Source: Lineus longissimus (Eukaryota; Nemertea; Pilidiophora; Heteronemertea; Lineidae). Taken from it: DNA of 64,000 nt. How positions within the stretch are numbered: position 1 is the stretch's first letter; every line of letters begins with the position of its first letter. Below the pieces are notes generated by a model. The model made no database searches. It saw only the letters and a program-made list of their open reading frames with translations, and had not been told where the DNA came from. Positions 17,601 to 29,285 of the stretch are shown here, piece after piece. The position numbers and the translations under genes were made by a program. The stretch covers positions 13,146,001 through 13,210,000 of the forward strand of contig NC_088317.1 of assembly GCF_910592395.1 (NCBI RefSeq). The letters are read 5' to 3'.

Positions 17601-17909
17601 ATGACAATGAGCCAATACCATACATTATGCTTCTGCCTCAATGCTACAACTACATCAACCAGAATGACTGCGATAATAAAGAGACGTCCTAGTGTCAGGG
17701 TCATCGATCAGCTCGTGTTCGTTGTTAATGTTGGGAGGTTGCCAGACAATTCAGTCTTTATTGGAAATGATATCCGGTCTGGCAACCACTGGACATTAGC
17801 TGTTTTGAAACTGTCTACACATGAAATGCTGTACTTTGACAGTTTGGCATGGGGTGTGCCAGATGGATATCATTTGTCAGTCCCAAGGGTGTCGATTATA
17901 AAGAGGTGA
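17601..17909 (+). pseudogene. Fragment resembling a ULP1/C48-type cysteine protease
   Basis: A short open frame contains 'GNHWTLAVLKLSTHEMLYFDS', in which the HW...(Y/F)DS spacing resembles the catalytic His and Asp region of ULP1-type (C48) cysteine proteases, a domain also common in large DNA transposons. The catalytic Cys region, which should follow, is not in this frame. It is therefore a partial exon or a decayed fragment. Assignment is tentative. Confidence 0.35.
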
Positions 17910-20032
17910 ATGAACTTGAACTTTCTCCCAAAATTAGTTTGAAAAAACCTGTATATAATTCAGTCCAATAAAGCTTGAATAAAGCACTGAAAAAAATTAG
18001 AGAAATAACATAAATCCCAACTTCAAATAATCATTTTCAAAATGTAAACAAACGCACGTGACATTGCTAAAAATAACACGCGCATAATCATGTGACCTGG
18101 ATGACGAATTGAATAATGCTAGTAATAATAACTAGCATAACCCGTGGCGTGCGTAGGTTGAGGTGTGGGCATATTGGTTTAAAGTGGTTTTGAAAAGTCA
18201 GGGTCTGTGAAGGGGGCACACTTTTGGAAGGTTGTTGCAGTGACTTTGCAAATGACGACGATCAGCGAATCGTTTCGTCGCATTTTACTTGATCAGTGCA
18301 CGCCGTGCACGCATGCATGTGTACATCATGACGTATGCATGTACGGCAGTCACAATGTGTATGCATGCATAGTGAAAGTTCACACGTCAACAATCGTAGC
18401 GAAACTCGTCCTTTCATGCCTTTTGATGTGAAAACCTGTAAAAACAGGTGGGTTTTTACGTGTTAACCTGTGCCGAGTTGTAAAATAGAGATTTCCAACG
18501 GTAAAGATTCTTTTCTCAGAAATTGAGACCCATTCAGGTCTTCATGGTACATTATGGATTGGGTCAAATATAGCAAGCTGACAAAATAAGAGTATTTATA
18601 GAGGCCGAGAGGACTAAGTGATTCTTGGTGCCTTAGAAAAAAATTTTTTTGATGGTATCGTCTTCTTCACCACTGACACGAACACCACCACTAACTCATC
18701 TTTAACTCTTAAAATACTACCAGTACAGCCACACACAGGCATTTGTGAATAATGATTCGCGGGACTATCTTTCCGCTTACACCACGCGCCCAGGCACTGT
18801 ACACGATGCACAGCTTATGTACGCCGGTCATGACATTCACGTAACCATCTGACACTTGGCCATGTGTTTTCTAAATTTAGGATATGCCGCCATGACTCCT
18901 CCTTGACTCACTCTTGATCTAGCCTCGCCCGGAAAGCATGGCGGTTGCGAATTTCGTGTTCTTGGTTTGTGGCGAAACAATTCCCGCGACTTGTCGATGA
19001 CCTAGTACACTATTCGTGGAATCTTCTCTGGTCCCCTGCCCTCGATACAGGCGGAGAGGACACTTTAGTACAGCGAGAGTTAGGTCCGGACCCCAAACTA
19101 TGTGGAATCATGATCCGCCGACATCATTGCTTAAATAATTTTTTTAGGGTGAACAAAAAATATATTTGCATTTGGCCAGAGACCTCTATTAGCCAGTGTG
19201 TACATTCTGTGTACATTTTAATGAACATAGATTGGTGAAAAAAGTACACCAAGGGTGCTTTAATTACCGCCAAATTTTATATGTGTTATGAAGAGGCTTT
19301 TATCAAAATAATAGTAACAATTCGAAACATTCCAATACCGATTGGCTGAGAAAAATTGATTTGTGTACAGCATTGCCATCAAATCGTCACCCGCGGACTG
19401 CTATGGGCCTATTAGAATACAAGTTCTAAACTGGCCAGTGACACAATATTTCCTTAAATTAATTATCAAAAAGTATATCCCTGTTATGGCCTGGCTCAGT
19501 AGATTAAGAATCCACCAAAGATTGAAGAATAAATCCACTTTCATCCATCACAGTCATGTACTTACCGCAGCTTCACAGTTCAGTAAGGACTATGTGCCAT
19601 TCCGCAAGTGGGTCTCTGCCCATTTGTTTTAATTCATAAGGGGAGGTGCGAGATGTGGGTCCTTGAATGGTAGAGGCTAATTCCCAAAAGCGCCAGGGAC
19701 CTTCATTAATATTCATGTATGACGTCATATAAACTTTTACGCTGTCGATGAGATCACGTGCCATTTGTTTACACACACAATGTCACATGGTTCCTGTTAC
19801 TGCTACTTTTAGAAATCCACATGGATGAAGTACGATAGTATACTCAAGTAGTTATCTGTTTAAAGTTTGGGGGTAGCCAATGTTTTTGAAATTTTCTTGT
19901 GAAAAGATTGACAGGTCATCTTAGTACTTTGTTCGCAGGGTAAAATATGGGTTGATGCTTATATCATGGGATAGTTTGAGGAGCTTAGGGTCTGCCAAAC
20001 CACAGGGAATAATCTTCGACTCCTGATCTGGG
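17910..20032. other. Unassigned sequence
   Basis: About 2.1 kb with no recognisable coding region or repeat boundary. A short hairpin (AACCTG...CAGGT) occurs near 18432-18452. Reading frames here are short and without domains. Confidence 0.45.
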
Positions 20033-20125
20033 TGTGGCCCAGTGGTGAGGTATCCAGAACTCAAGGCCTTGTAACTGGGAGGTGAAAGGTGTTAGGGACC
20101 TTAAGTTTGATACCCATTTTCACAA
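20033..20125 (+). repeat. Possible tRNA-derived SINE head
   Basis: The segment has the two internal promoter-like boxes of a tRNA-derived SINE: TGGCCCAGTGGTGAGG near 20035 (A-box-like) and AGTTTGATACCC near 20105 (B-box-like), about 70 bases apart. The body is short and a 3' tail is not obvious. It does not fold into a functional tRNA that I can see. Confidence 0.45.
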
Positions 20126-20430
20126 CGGGGTTACTGAAGGCCAGTTGGGGTACAAGACTTGTTGTAACTTGAAAAAAAACAATAGTTAGTAAATTATATT
20201 CCTGAATGCAATTCATTTAAACAGTTTAACATTCATTACTGTGGTCACTTTTTATAGTTTGATCATGTCGGCAGTACTCTGAGATGCAAATATAAATGTA
20301 TAATATAAATCTGACATCCAGCAAAAAAGGTCCACAAAGTTTTCATGACTTTTAAAAACCATGCAAACCGCTCCGAAAAGCAGACCTAGACCCTACAGTA
20401 CATGATTGGACTTCAGCAAGCTGCCTCTAG

Positions 20431-20653
20431 TGCAAGTATCACCCCCCCCCCCCCTTATTAAGGGTCCGAAATCCAAACCTCATCACTAAAATGCCAAAAC
20501 AGTTCGTCAGAGCAGCGAGACCTGAAAACCATGCAACATGTACAAAGTAACCAATACACAAGATTTCGAAATACTATCACCACAAGTATTGGAAAGATTG
20601 TCAGAGTCACCAACCAATCATGGGGAGGGTAAAGATACACGTTGATACTTGCA
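20431..20653. mobile_element. MITE with TGCAAGTATC ends, related to 59453-59826
   Basis: Ends are TGCAAGTATCA on the left and TGATACTTGCA-like (TTGATACTTGCA) on the right, with a poly-C tract just inside the left end, the same design as the copy at 59453-59826. Flanking triplets are TAG and TAT, an imperfect match to a 3-bp duplication. Non-coding. Confidence 0.6.
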
Positions 20654-21130
20654 TATGCACGTAGGATTCAACAGATAGACAGATCCAGAAGAATCCATTA
20701 ATCATTGCTTGGATTGGAATATTTGCACAATATTGATGATAAAGAGAATCACATCTGTCACACGCTCTGACACCACCACTACCAGAGTCTTCTCCCTCAC
20801 CAGCCCTATTAGCGAAGAGCTCCCTATCAAGGCCTGCGCCTTTCCCATGGAGTTCTTGAGCGATCTATAGGCCTATGGTTAGAGAGTGTGTGTAAACCGT
20901 CATCGAAAAAAAGTTGACCCGGAACCAGAATACCTCCCCGACCAGGTGAAAATTTTGCACGCGAATCATATACGCCGATGGACAGCTATTTACCTGGGGA
21001 GAGATTTTCTTTTTCCAAAATAATGCAGCGGGACCGATGATTTTTACGCAGAGTAGCCGCTGTTCGGTTGGAGATTTCGTCAAAACAGGGCCTGGGCGAA
21101 TCAAAGTGTGACGATACCCTGGTGCGAATC
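20654..21130. other. Unassigned sequence
   Basis: No gene is seen. A short stretch at about 20790-20850 (CCAGCCCTATTAGCGAAG and nearby GCCT/CTT blocks) resembles 29097-29135, which may be another shared repeat fragment. Confidence 0.4.
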
Positions 21131-21521
21131 GAAATGCATTAAACAACAATCTGCATCGTTGCCAGAGATTATTTTTCTCTTTCCGGGAAGAAATCGTGCT
21201 TTGAACTGGCAAAGTTCTCAAAAGATTTCGAGTCTGCTCATTTTTCCCTTGTCGACATGCGCACCAACATGATCTGTCCGGGGCTGCCCGTTTCGACGGC
21301 GATTTCGTCAATGTCATGGCGTGTGGGAGGATGTCGACGGTCTGGTCCCATTTATAATGCAATAATCTTGAAAGTACATTGGCCAATGTTTATTTCCCCG
21401 TTTCCATGACAAAATCTTACCGTAAAACCTGAAACCACTCGTCCACAACACAAGCCATTTCCATTTTCCGTAGAAAGCGCATGCACACTAACTCAAACGC
21501 GCGCGCTACCCTCAGGTCTCG
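21131..21521 (+). repeat. Dispersed repeat R2, copy 1 (direct repeat of 28303-28705)
   Basis: About 390 bases align without large gaps to 28303-28705 in the same orientation, with many identical blocks such as GAAATGCATTAAACAACAAT, AGATTTCGAGTCTGCT, GGGAGGATGTCGACGGTCTG and CACTCGTCCACAACACAAGC. Copy 1 is cut at its right end by a Harbinger-type MITE. No coding potential that is shared between copies was found. Confidence 0.85.
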
Positions 21522-21524
21522 TTA

Positions 21525-22058
21525 GGGAGCGTCCATTAAGTACGTACGCACGAAAATGCCAATTTTGAGACCCCTCTCCCCCCTGTATGCACCTTGTACG
21601 CATTGCCTCATACCCCTCCCCCCCCCCCCCCCCCCCCCTGTACGAGCGTACGCCTATAGAACCTTGAATTCCCGAGCAGACGAACAGACATAGTACCTGA
21701 TTTTGCTATATTGTGGCGCCACAATCGGATTGGCGTCGTATTGGCAAGTCGACTGCGCAATTTTTCTCCGACGGCGACATGCATTACCGGGAAATTAAAC
21801 GGCGCTGGAAATTGCTAAAACATTGTAGTCGGGTAACATCCGAACTCACACATCTTGTGAAGAACAAGTATGATTATCCAAATAAGAATAAGAAAGAGGA
21901 GAAGATTATTATGATAATATTTATTTGTTATTTGTTCAAAAAATTGTTCTTGGGTTGCGTGCGTACGCAATACCATTAACCCCCGCCCCCCCCTGTACGC
22001 ATAGTGTACGGATTTCATAGACCCCCCCTCAGTGCGTACGTACTTAATGGATGCTCCC
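21525..22058. mobile_element. Harbinger-type MITE, TSD TTA
   Basis: Terminal inverted repeats GGGAGCGTCCATTAAG... and ...CTTAATGGATGCTCCC, with a further shared block GTACGTACGCAC, are flanked by TTA at 21522-21524 and 22059-22061. The 534-bp length, 3-bp TTA duplication and GGG start fit a non-autonomous PIF/Harbinger element. The interior has poly-C tracts near both ends and no transposase. Confidence 0.8.
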
Positions 22059-22260
22059 TTAGGGAGTTTTTCCCGAATATACGCGATGATGACGTGCCCC
22101 ACTAACAGGACGTAACATCTATTTTAAAATGCGTTTCCAAAGTGATTGCATGAGAACAACCCATTTGTGTCGTATATCACTGGAAACGCCCGATTTCCCT
22201 GATTCTGCAGGATGTTAAATCGGGCATTTTATTTCTTAAAATAAATCATAAGCGTCGCAT

Positions 22261-23543
22261 TTGCTCCAAGCTATGTTGACCATCCGAAATGGCAATATTC
22301 ATGACGTTCATGACGTCTTGGATAGATATGATACGAATACGGTCTCGTCCTTACGGGCCAACTTGTGTAGAAAAGTGCAACAGGACTGTCGGGCAATCAA
22401 TAGACAGGTGAAGCACAAGATGCTGCAGGACATATATGCTTTTGGCTTCAGCCTTGTCAATAATGAGCTGTCATCAGATGCCGACAAAATATTTACGCGT
22501 GCTGCAAAGGGCGGCCCTTCTAACGAACAGTCTACGGTTGATACCAGCACTGGTGATCAGCGCGGTATTAACGAGTTGCTTACGATAGTTACTAAACTTA
22601 GTGAACGAGTGTCATAGCTTGAAAATGAAGTTAAGGCCCTAGCTGTTGAAAATGGTCATCTCAAACGAACTCTCAGCAAACCCGATGAAGATGTCCTAAA
22701 GAAGCCAGCAGGGGACCCAACCCCTCCGGCTCAGTCGGCCTGCTCCGATCTCCCTCTTATAAATCCGGGAACCGAGTTTCCGAGCACTTCCTCAGACTCG
22801 AGTAGCAGTGACCAGGAGGATGTAGATAACCTCGCAAACTTCGCCCTACCCCCTCGGCAACAACGCAAGCTTCAGAAGCGTAACCGAAAGCAGGTCATCA
22901 AAGAGGCTGCATCATCTGGTATTGCTAAAAGTGGAAATGCTTGTAAATCTCCAAAGACCCTGAAAGGGGTGGCACCATCTGCTGATAAGAATACGAAAAG
23001 TGGGAGGTCGGCTCTAACCGCAAGTAAATCTCCAGAAGATATAAATGTCAGATCTGTGTATCTAGGCCGAGTGAATTCGAAACATTCCGTTAAAGATATT
23101 ACCACCCATCTGGACACTATGGGCGTATCCAGTAATGAAATAAAGGTTTCCCTGTTGGCGGATAAACCAACATATAGATCATTTCGTCTAGATGTGCCTA
23201 GAATCGTTTTGACCAGGTCATTAGTGCTGACAACTGGCCCACTGGGGTCTCCGTGCGGCCCTTTCGGATTTCCAGTAATCTCCAGGCGGCTGGAGAGGCT
23301 GGAGCTAGCTTCCGGGATCGGCACAAAAACAAAAACAATCGTCAATTCAAGCGGAGATCTGACTACCACGGGAGGCCCCATGACCAAGGACGTCACATGG
23401 GACATTCAGGAAGGCGGAACCAAGACAGACGCACTTCAAATACCGTGTACGAAACCGAGGGATACTACACCTCATACGAGCCGTATGGATACTACCCCAG
23501 ACCCAACGACCCATGGGCCAGGTATGAGTACGAACAATACTGA
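22261..23543 (+). pseudogene. LINE X ORF1, copy A
   Basis: ORF1 of family X, normally an RNA-binding partner of the reverse transcriptase. An N-terminal helical region with 'QDCRAINRQVKHKMLQDIYA' is followed by a coiled coil, a Ser/Asp-rich linker, a basic block (QRKLQKRNRKQ) and a C-terminal small domain 'VYLGRVNSKHSVKDITTHL' that has the look of an RNA-binding fold. The frame has a TAG at 22615-22617 and shifts near 23215-23253; after the shift the tail is Arg, Tyr and Gln rich and stops at 23543. The N-terminal zinc-binding part seen in copy B is missing, so the copy may be 5' truncated. Confidence 0.7.
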
Positions 23544-23544
23544 G

Positions 23545-25071
23545 GATTGTGTTTTGAGCTGCGAGACTTATAACTGCCACGGCTTCAAATCAAACTGTTC
23601 ATTGCCAGCCGGCTTCAAAATTGTGATATCCTATGTCTCAGTGAAACATGGCTCAGGCCTCACGAACTAAATTCCATGCTTGACGCGCTGGGTACTATGG
23701 ATCCCAACCTCGACGTAGCACAGTGTAGTCTGTTCGCTAAATCTGGTATGTGTGACGTTGACCCAGATTATTCAGGGCGGCCGTTTGGTGGTGTCGCCAT
23801 TATGTGTAGAAAACAGTGTAATATAAGCTGGCATGAGATCGAAATTGACAATGATCGCTTGATTGGTGTCGCTGGGACTGACTCTAATGGTGTTTTGTGT
23901 CAGGTGGTGGTAAATGTGTACATGCCATATTTCGACAATAACGCTAATAAAAATAACGTTCCTTTATTCATTGAGTGTCTGGACGTATTGCAAGCCTGTT
24001 TGGATAAATACGGCAGTTCAGTTCCAATCAAGCTATGTAGAGATTTTAATACTCCGCTGCATTTAGAGGCAAGTCTAAGCAGGAGATGGTTTAAAACCAA
24101 GGGTTTCCATCGTTACTCAAAATTTTATATGGTTTCATATCCGAAAATGGTGTTAAAGTAGCTGACTTCCAGTTTGAACAGTCTGTCAAATACACCTTTT
24201 TTAATGTAATGTAATGTTCACTTTTTGCGTCTGTTATGGATTGCCAAAACATCCTGGAGTATGCGATAGTTCGTTTAGAGGAGGGTAACCTGGGCGATCA
24301 TCTTCCTATTAGGACAGTGTTCAAGGTGTGTGTGTCCACAGGTAGGCCTGTTTGTGGTGGTCTGCCACAACTAACCCATGCCCGGCGGTCTGTTACTTGG
24401 AATCGTCCCGCCCAGTGTCAAAAATATAATGAAATTCTCTGTGAGAAACTTCGTGTAATAAACATGCCTGAAATGCTATCTCTGACCGTGTGGCCGCGGA
24501 GGCTCATGTGAATGAAATGCTAGCTAAGCTTTACGATAATATAATGGGCGCCTCTGTGGAGTCTGGATGTTACTCAAACGGTCGTTTAAACCGAAAGCCC
24601 ATTGGTGCGCTGACCTTAGCTACCTGCGCGATATTAAATTATTCTGGTGGCACCTTTGGATTGACAATGGCCGACCAAGGTCGGGTGCAGTATTCGTTTG
24701 CTGAAAGTATGCAAAAAAACAATTTCGTAGTGCCTCCCGGCGTTGTCTGCAGGCTATTCATAACAAACCATTGAATAACCTCAACAGACTTCACTGTGCT
24801 AGGGATAAAAAGTTTCTAGAGCGCTCTCAGAAAACAGTCCTCTAAAACTGTAGTTTCATCCTCTTTGCCTGCCTGCGACCTGCGTCAACACTTTAGTAAT
24901 ATTATGAATGATGACCACCATCTTGACCATGAACAATTGGAAATTAGTAAAATGGTCAGCGATACATTTTCCATTAATTGTGATGTGTCCTGTGATTGCT
25001 CTGTCACTTTATATGAAGTACGGGAAATCATCTCCAAGCTCAAGCGTGGCAATTCTGCCGGCACGGACAAT
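23545..25071 (+). pseudogene. LINE X ORF2 endonuclease region, copy A
   Basis: The exonuclease/endonuclease/phosphatase (EEP) domain that nicks target DNA. Visible motifs are ETYNCHGFKSN, CLSETWLRP (catalytic Glu), FGGVAIMCRK, VVNVYMPYF, and RDFNTPLH where the usual GDFN Asp-Asn motif has an Arg for Gly. Frames change near 23625, 24161, 24490 and 24780, so it is dead. The final part (SVTLYEVREIISKLKRGNS) is the start of the RT domain, which is cut at 25071 by a nested Harbinger copy and continues at 26342. Confidence 0.7.
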
Positions 25072-26341
25072 TGCTTGTACTTGTTACCTTATTGCTTCAA
25101 GTGTAAGTGTCTGCTTTTCAGGCATCTTGCCAAAACTTAAAGTCTAAGCTTCTGCTTCATTCCATATTTATAAACACGAGTATTAAGCATATGCTTATAA
25201 GGATATCCTTAGATTTTTCAAGGTAGCTTCAGACCAGGCTTGAACTTCGAAGAAGGAAGACGTGTTTGACATGGCAGCTTTTCTTGCACTTGCGGGGCGA
25301 CATCCGAAGGAGTACACCCCAAGAAAATCATGTTGCCCAGCATTTTATCGACGATTTTATCGATTTGATGAACAAAATGTTGAATGGTTAGCTGATCATT
25401 TTTTAGAAGATAGTGGAGAAACTCGTGACAGTAAAGACACAAATGGAGACTTTCCTTCGATATATATCGGACCCAGGGTTTCAGATGAGTGTTGCTGAGG
25501 ATGTTGGAATTTTCCAACCCACCGTGTCAAGAACATTCCACGCAGTACTCGACAAGATTGTTGAAAATGCAGGACTGTTGATACATTTTCCAAGTACGGT
25601 GCATGAGATGCAGTCAGCAATGGACAACTGGCAAACGACCTACGAGATGCTTGTGCGATAGGTGCTGTCGACTGTACCCACGTCCGAGTTCTGAAGACAC
25701 AAGGGAGGCATGCACATGGCGACGAATACGTAGGCCGGAGTGGAAAGGCTACGTTAAGCGTTCAGGGAATTTGTGATGTAAAGGAAACGTTCACAAGTGT
25801 TGTAGCCGAGTGGCCTGGGTCTGTACACGACAGTAGAATATGGAGAAATTCGGTAGTTTGTCATCGTTTGTCCACTATGAGGACAGATGCATTACTGGTA
25901 GGGGATAGTGGATACGGCACTGCCCCCTGGCTCCTTACACCTTATGGGAATCCTCAGCAACTGGAAGAGGTAACGTTCAATAGGATTCTGACAATTGGTG
26001 TACAAACCAGAAGGTTTACATGCACTAAGGACAGGCATGACTATCCGTGACCTCAATAACAAAGGATTTCCCCATTCAAGGGCAGCAATGATTGCCATAA
26101 TCCCGAAACCGACCAGCCTTACACCACAAATACCACATGGGAAATCTAATTTCACCCTGTTAAGTAGTATGAGCAATTAAGCATAAGCTTAAAACTTACA
26201 AGCCAAGCATCATCCACAAATGCTTGTTTTATAAATATGAAATCAAGTATAAGGCTATGCTTATACTTAATTCTTTAAGTATTAAGTACATGCTTAAATA
26301 ACATGCTTATAAGCATATGCTTGTTTTTATAAATACCAGCC
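25072..26341 (+). mobile_element. Decayed Harbinger transposon nested in LINE X copy A
   Basis: A 1.27-kb insertion interrupts the LINE between GGCACGGACAAT and AATGTCACTGCG; the triplet AAT (25069-25071 and 26342-26344) occurs on both sides and may be the target duplication. Related inverted blocks (TATTTATAAA...AAGCATATGCTTATAAG) lie at about 25164-25203 and 26300-26335. A transposase remnant lies within. Confidence 0.65.
25262..26050 (+). pseudogene. HARBI1-like DDE transposase remnant
   Basis: Two or three broken frames together resemble a PIF/Harbinger transposase. Visible blocks are 'FLRYISDPGFQMSVAEDVGI' with 'QPTVSRTFHAVLDKI' (helix-turn-helix-like region), CTHVRV near 25675-25690 (first catalytic Asp just before it), WPGSVHDSRIW (second Asp) and GDSGYGTAPWLLTPYGN. 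The third acidic region after FNR is replaced by unrelated sequence. Frame changes occur near 25440 and 25655. The gene is dead. Confidence 0.7.
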
Positions 26342-27927
26342 AATGTCACTGCGGAACATTTAAAATATGGTATGTCTGAGGAACTTTGTCAAGTGTTAGT
26401 TTCGCTATTCACAACCATGTTGCGTTGGCATGTTGTTGGGGCCGATATGCGCATAGGCACTATTGTTCCTATTTTTAAAAAGCCTAATCTAAACCCTAAT
26501 AGTGTTGCTAACTATCGTCCTATTACCATAAGTACTACTTACTCCAAGATGTTCGAAATTTTACTGATTCCTAAGGTTGACAATTGTGGCAATACACAAT
26601 TTGGTTTCAGGGAATCCCTTGGAATTGACACTGCCTGCTCTTTTATTCACGATGTCGCAACATATTTCAATACAAAAGGGAGTCCAGTTTTTACCTGCAG
26701 CCTCGATGCAGAAAAATATTTTGATCGAGTTTGGCATGCAGGGCTATTTTATAAACTTTTACCACGAATTCCGTTGTGCCATTGGTTAGTTTTATACGAT
26801 TGGTACTCCAAATTGAAGGCAAATGTGAGATGGCATGGAGTAGAGACTGCTACTTTAGTGATCACTAGAGGTATCCGCCAGGGGAATGTTCTTTCACCCC
26901 TATTTTTCATTATGTTTATTGATGACCTGCAGTGTGATCTTTCCAATACTGAATGTGGTGTCAGGGTAGCTGAACATCTTTTTTATAACATAGCATACGC
27001 TGACGATATAAATTTAATTGCTGCTAGTGTTCCCGGACTCCCAATGCTTCTTGACAAGTGTTTCAGTCACTCTAAGAAGTGGCGCTTCGTTTTTGGAATC
27101 GTCAAAACAAAAGGTATAGTTTGGGGGTGTTCACTGAAACAACCCCCCTCTTTACACCTTGGAGATGACACTATTGCTATCACTAACAGTTTAGAAATCC
27201 TTGGTGTTAACTTTAGAAGCGACCTGAAACCTGTGACCCACTTTGAGAACAGGATCTCTGCCGCACAGCGCAGAGCCTTCGGTCTATTGAGCTCCGGTTT
27301 CTCCTATCCCGGCCTCTCGTCTGAGGTTAAAGTTCATCTGAGAAAATGGCCGTCTGCCCTATCCTAATGTTTGGATGTGCGACGCTTCACTCTGGCCCTA
27401 GAGACATCGCCTCCCTGGTTTCCTTTCAGGGGTATATTGTATCAAAAGTGTTTTTTGTATCCCTAAGCGCAGTCATCACACCAAACTTGTGAATGCTGCT
27501 GGTATAAAATGTGTCAAAGATGATACATGACCAACAGGTTTCGTTATTTTACCGTATTTTTAAAAGGTGCTCCCCTGCGAGGGACCTCAATATAGTGTTT
27601 TTATCTAATTATCTATCTGGTGGTGATGTTGTCAAAGGTACCCTTATGTACTCTATTTTAAAACTGGGTCTCTCACCACTTACAGCTGCGTTCACAGTTG
27701 AGCGAGGCAAGTCAGGTCTTAATACCCCGGATGGGGTTACTGACTCACTCCGGTCCTTAATTTTCAGTGAATCTCAGAAAACAGAGTCTACTAAGATATC
27801 ACGTGCACTTTATATAAATATTAGCATTGTATCATGTGCATTACTATTATTTGTTTTGTGTATTATCTGTGTCATTGATGTATTTAATTTGTATATATTT
27901 CTCCTTTTAGGAGGTTTTATTAAATAA
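26342..27927 (+). pseudogene. LINE X reverse transcriptase and C-terminal region, copy A
   Basis: The RT domain resumes after the nested insertion. Visible motifs: NYRPITIS (block 2), CSLDAEKYFDRVWH (first catalytic Asp), 'RGIRQGNVLSPLFF', and AYADDINLI (catalytic Asp pair, near 27000). The long frame runs to 27367, then the C-terminal region continues in other frames to about 27927 (FKRCSPARDLNIVF and later). RT motifs themselves are intact, but the gene as a whole is broken. Confidence 0.8.
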
Positions 27928-28302
27928 ATAAAATTGACAATAATTGGGCGGGACAATCACGGACAAACCCAAATATTATACATTTCTTCCTGAATAATTC
28001 TTACTGTGACCATTCTCCCATGAAAGACAGTTGCTTACGCTACACAAAAATGAAGAAAAAAACGAGGGTCAACCATTGAACTTTTGAGATATGTTGAATT
28101 TTGCACAAATAAGCGAAAAACGCACCAACTGGCACTGGACGACATTTCAACACGGGGCCGACGCACATCCCAAGTTCATTGAACACATACGTCGGCAACA
28201 ACAGTAAATGCCGCCTATTGAGTAGCGCTCCAGGTTTCAGAAACTCCAAAAATAAGCCTTTGCCAAAACAGCTGCTAAATCAACACCGGCATAGTGTGAG
28301 GA
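27928..28302. other. Unassigned sequence
   Basis: LINE tail then about 350 bases without a gene or repeat that I can name, ending at the second R2 copy. Confidence 0.4.
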
Positions 28303-28705
28303 CCGAAATGCATTAAACAACAATCTGCCTCCTTGCCAGAGATTATTTATCTCCTTCCGCGAAGAAATTGGGCTTTGAACTGGCAAAAGTCCTCAAAAGA
28401 TTTCGAGTCTGCTAACTTTTCCGTAGTACGCATGCGCACCAACATGATCGGTCCTGGGTGCCCGTTTCGACGACGATTTCGTCAATATCATGGGGTGTGG
28501 GAGGATGTCGACGGTCTGGTCCCATTTATAATGCAATTATCTTGAAAGTACATTGGTCTCAATGTCTATTTCCCCGTTATCATGACAAAACCCTACCGTG
28601 AAACCTGGAACCACTCGTCCACAACACAAGCCATTTCAATTTTCCGTAGAAAGCGCATGCGCACTAACTCAACGCACCTTTTACCCTCAGGTCTCACTAG
28701 CCGGT
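28303..28705 (+). repeat. Dispersed repeat R2, copy 2
   Basis: Direct-orientation copy of 21131-21521. The similarity runs from GAAATGCATTAAAC to CCTCAGGTCTC and then stops; copy 1 is interrupted at the same place by a MITE. The two copies lie about 7.2 kb apart with LINE X copy A between them. Confidence 0.85.
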
Positions 28706-29282
28706 GCGGAGGCCAGGCGTACCTTCCTCCAAAAATGACGCGACGTCATTTCATGCATACCCCTGTTCCAGCGGCTGTAGACTTGGCAGTACCTTACATA
28801 TCCATGGTAATCACTCGAGATTGAAGAACTAGTTTTTTGGCCGACCTGATCACCACTGGCTAGTGAGAACTCAAACTATTCAGGACAGGGGGTCGGCTAA
28901 GGTCTTTTTGAATTCAAATCCTACACTTGGGTCTTGGGATCATTATGCTTATCTCCGGGCAAAAATACCTATCCTTCTCCTGTTGTGTTTAGTTTCCTTC
29001 CCTTATTCTCCCCACCTATTTTCTATACTGCGTCTGCGTCTATTGGGTCAACTGCCATGGCATCATCCTAACTATATCCCCCCCCCCCCCCGCCCCAATC
29101 ACCAGCCCTATTAACGAAGGCCTGAGCCTTCCCAATATTATTGAAATAGCCATGTGTTCCATATTTACATTTTGACGTCATCCTTTCTGACCAATCAGAA
29201 GCCTGATGACGCGTTCTCTCCAGCCTCAAGTCATTGTAGCCCACCTGCCATTTCGCAGGGTAAAAAACACACGCTAACTCAC
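28706..29282. other. Unassigned sequence with a poly-C tract
   Basis: No gene found. A poly-C tract lies at about 29079-29093, and a short block near 29097-29135 resembles 20790-20850. Confidence 0.4.
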
Positions 29283-29285
29283 TAA

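Larger units (their letters stand above)
22261..27927 (+). mobile_element. LINE family X, copy A (decayed, with a nested Harbinger copy)
   Basis: A two-gene non-LTR retrotransposon: ORF1, then ORF2 with endonuclease and reverse transcriptase. It is the same family as the split copy at 49060-62500 (shared ORF1 blocks INRQ-KHK, VYLGRV/VYVGHV and matching RT segments). Stops and frameshifts occur throughout, so it is inactive. The family looks like a CR1/L2- or Jockey-type LINE; the exact clade is uncertain. The 3' end is AT-rich (TTATTAAATAAATAAA, ending near 27932). Confidence 0.8.

Noticed and set aside
20033-20125. A functional tRNA gene
   Set aside because: A- and B-box-like blocks are present but the sequence cannot be folded into a complete cloverleaf with a plausible anticodon arm; called a SINE fragment.
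21131-28705. An LTR pair of a retrotransposon from the two R2 copies
   Set aside because: There is no gag-pol of LTR type between them, no TG...CA ends and no primer-binding site; the content is a LINE and DNA-transposon sequence.
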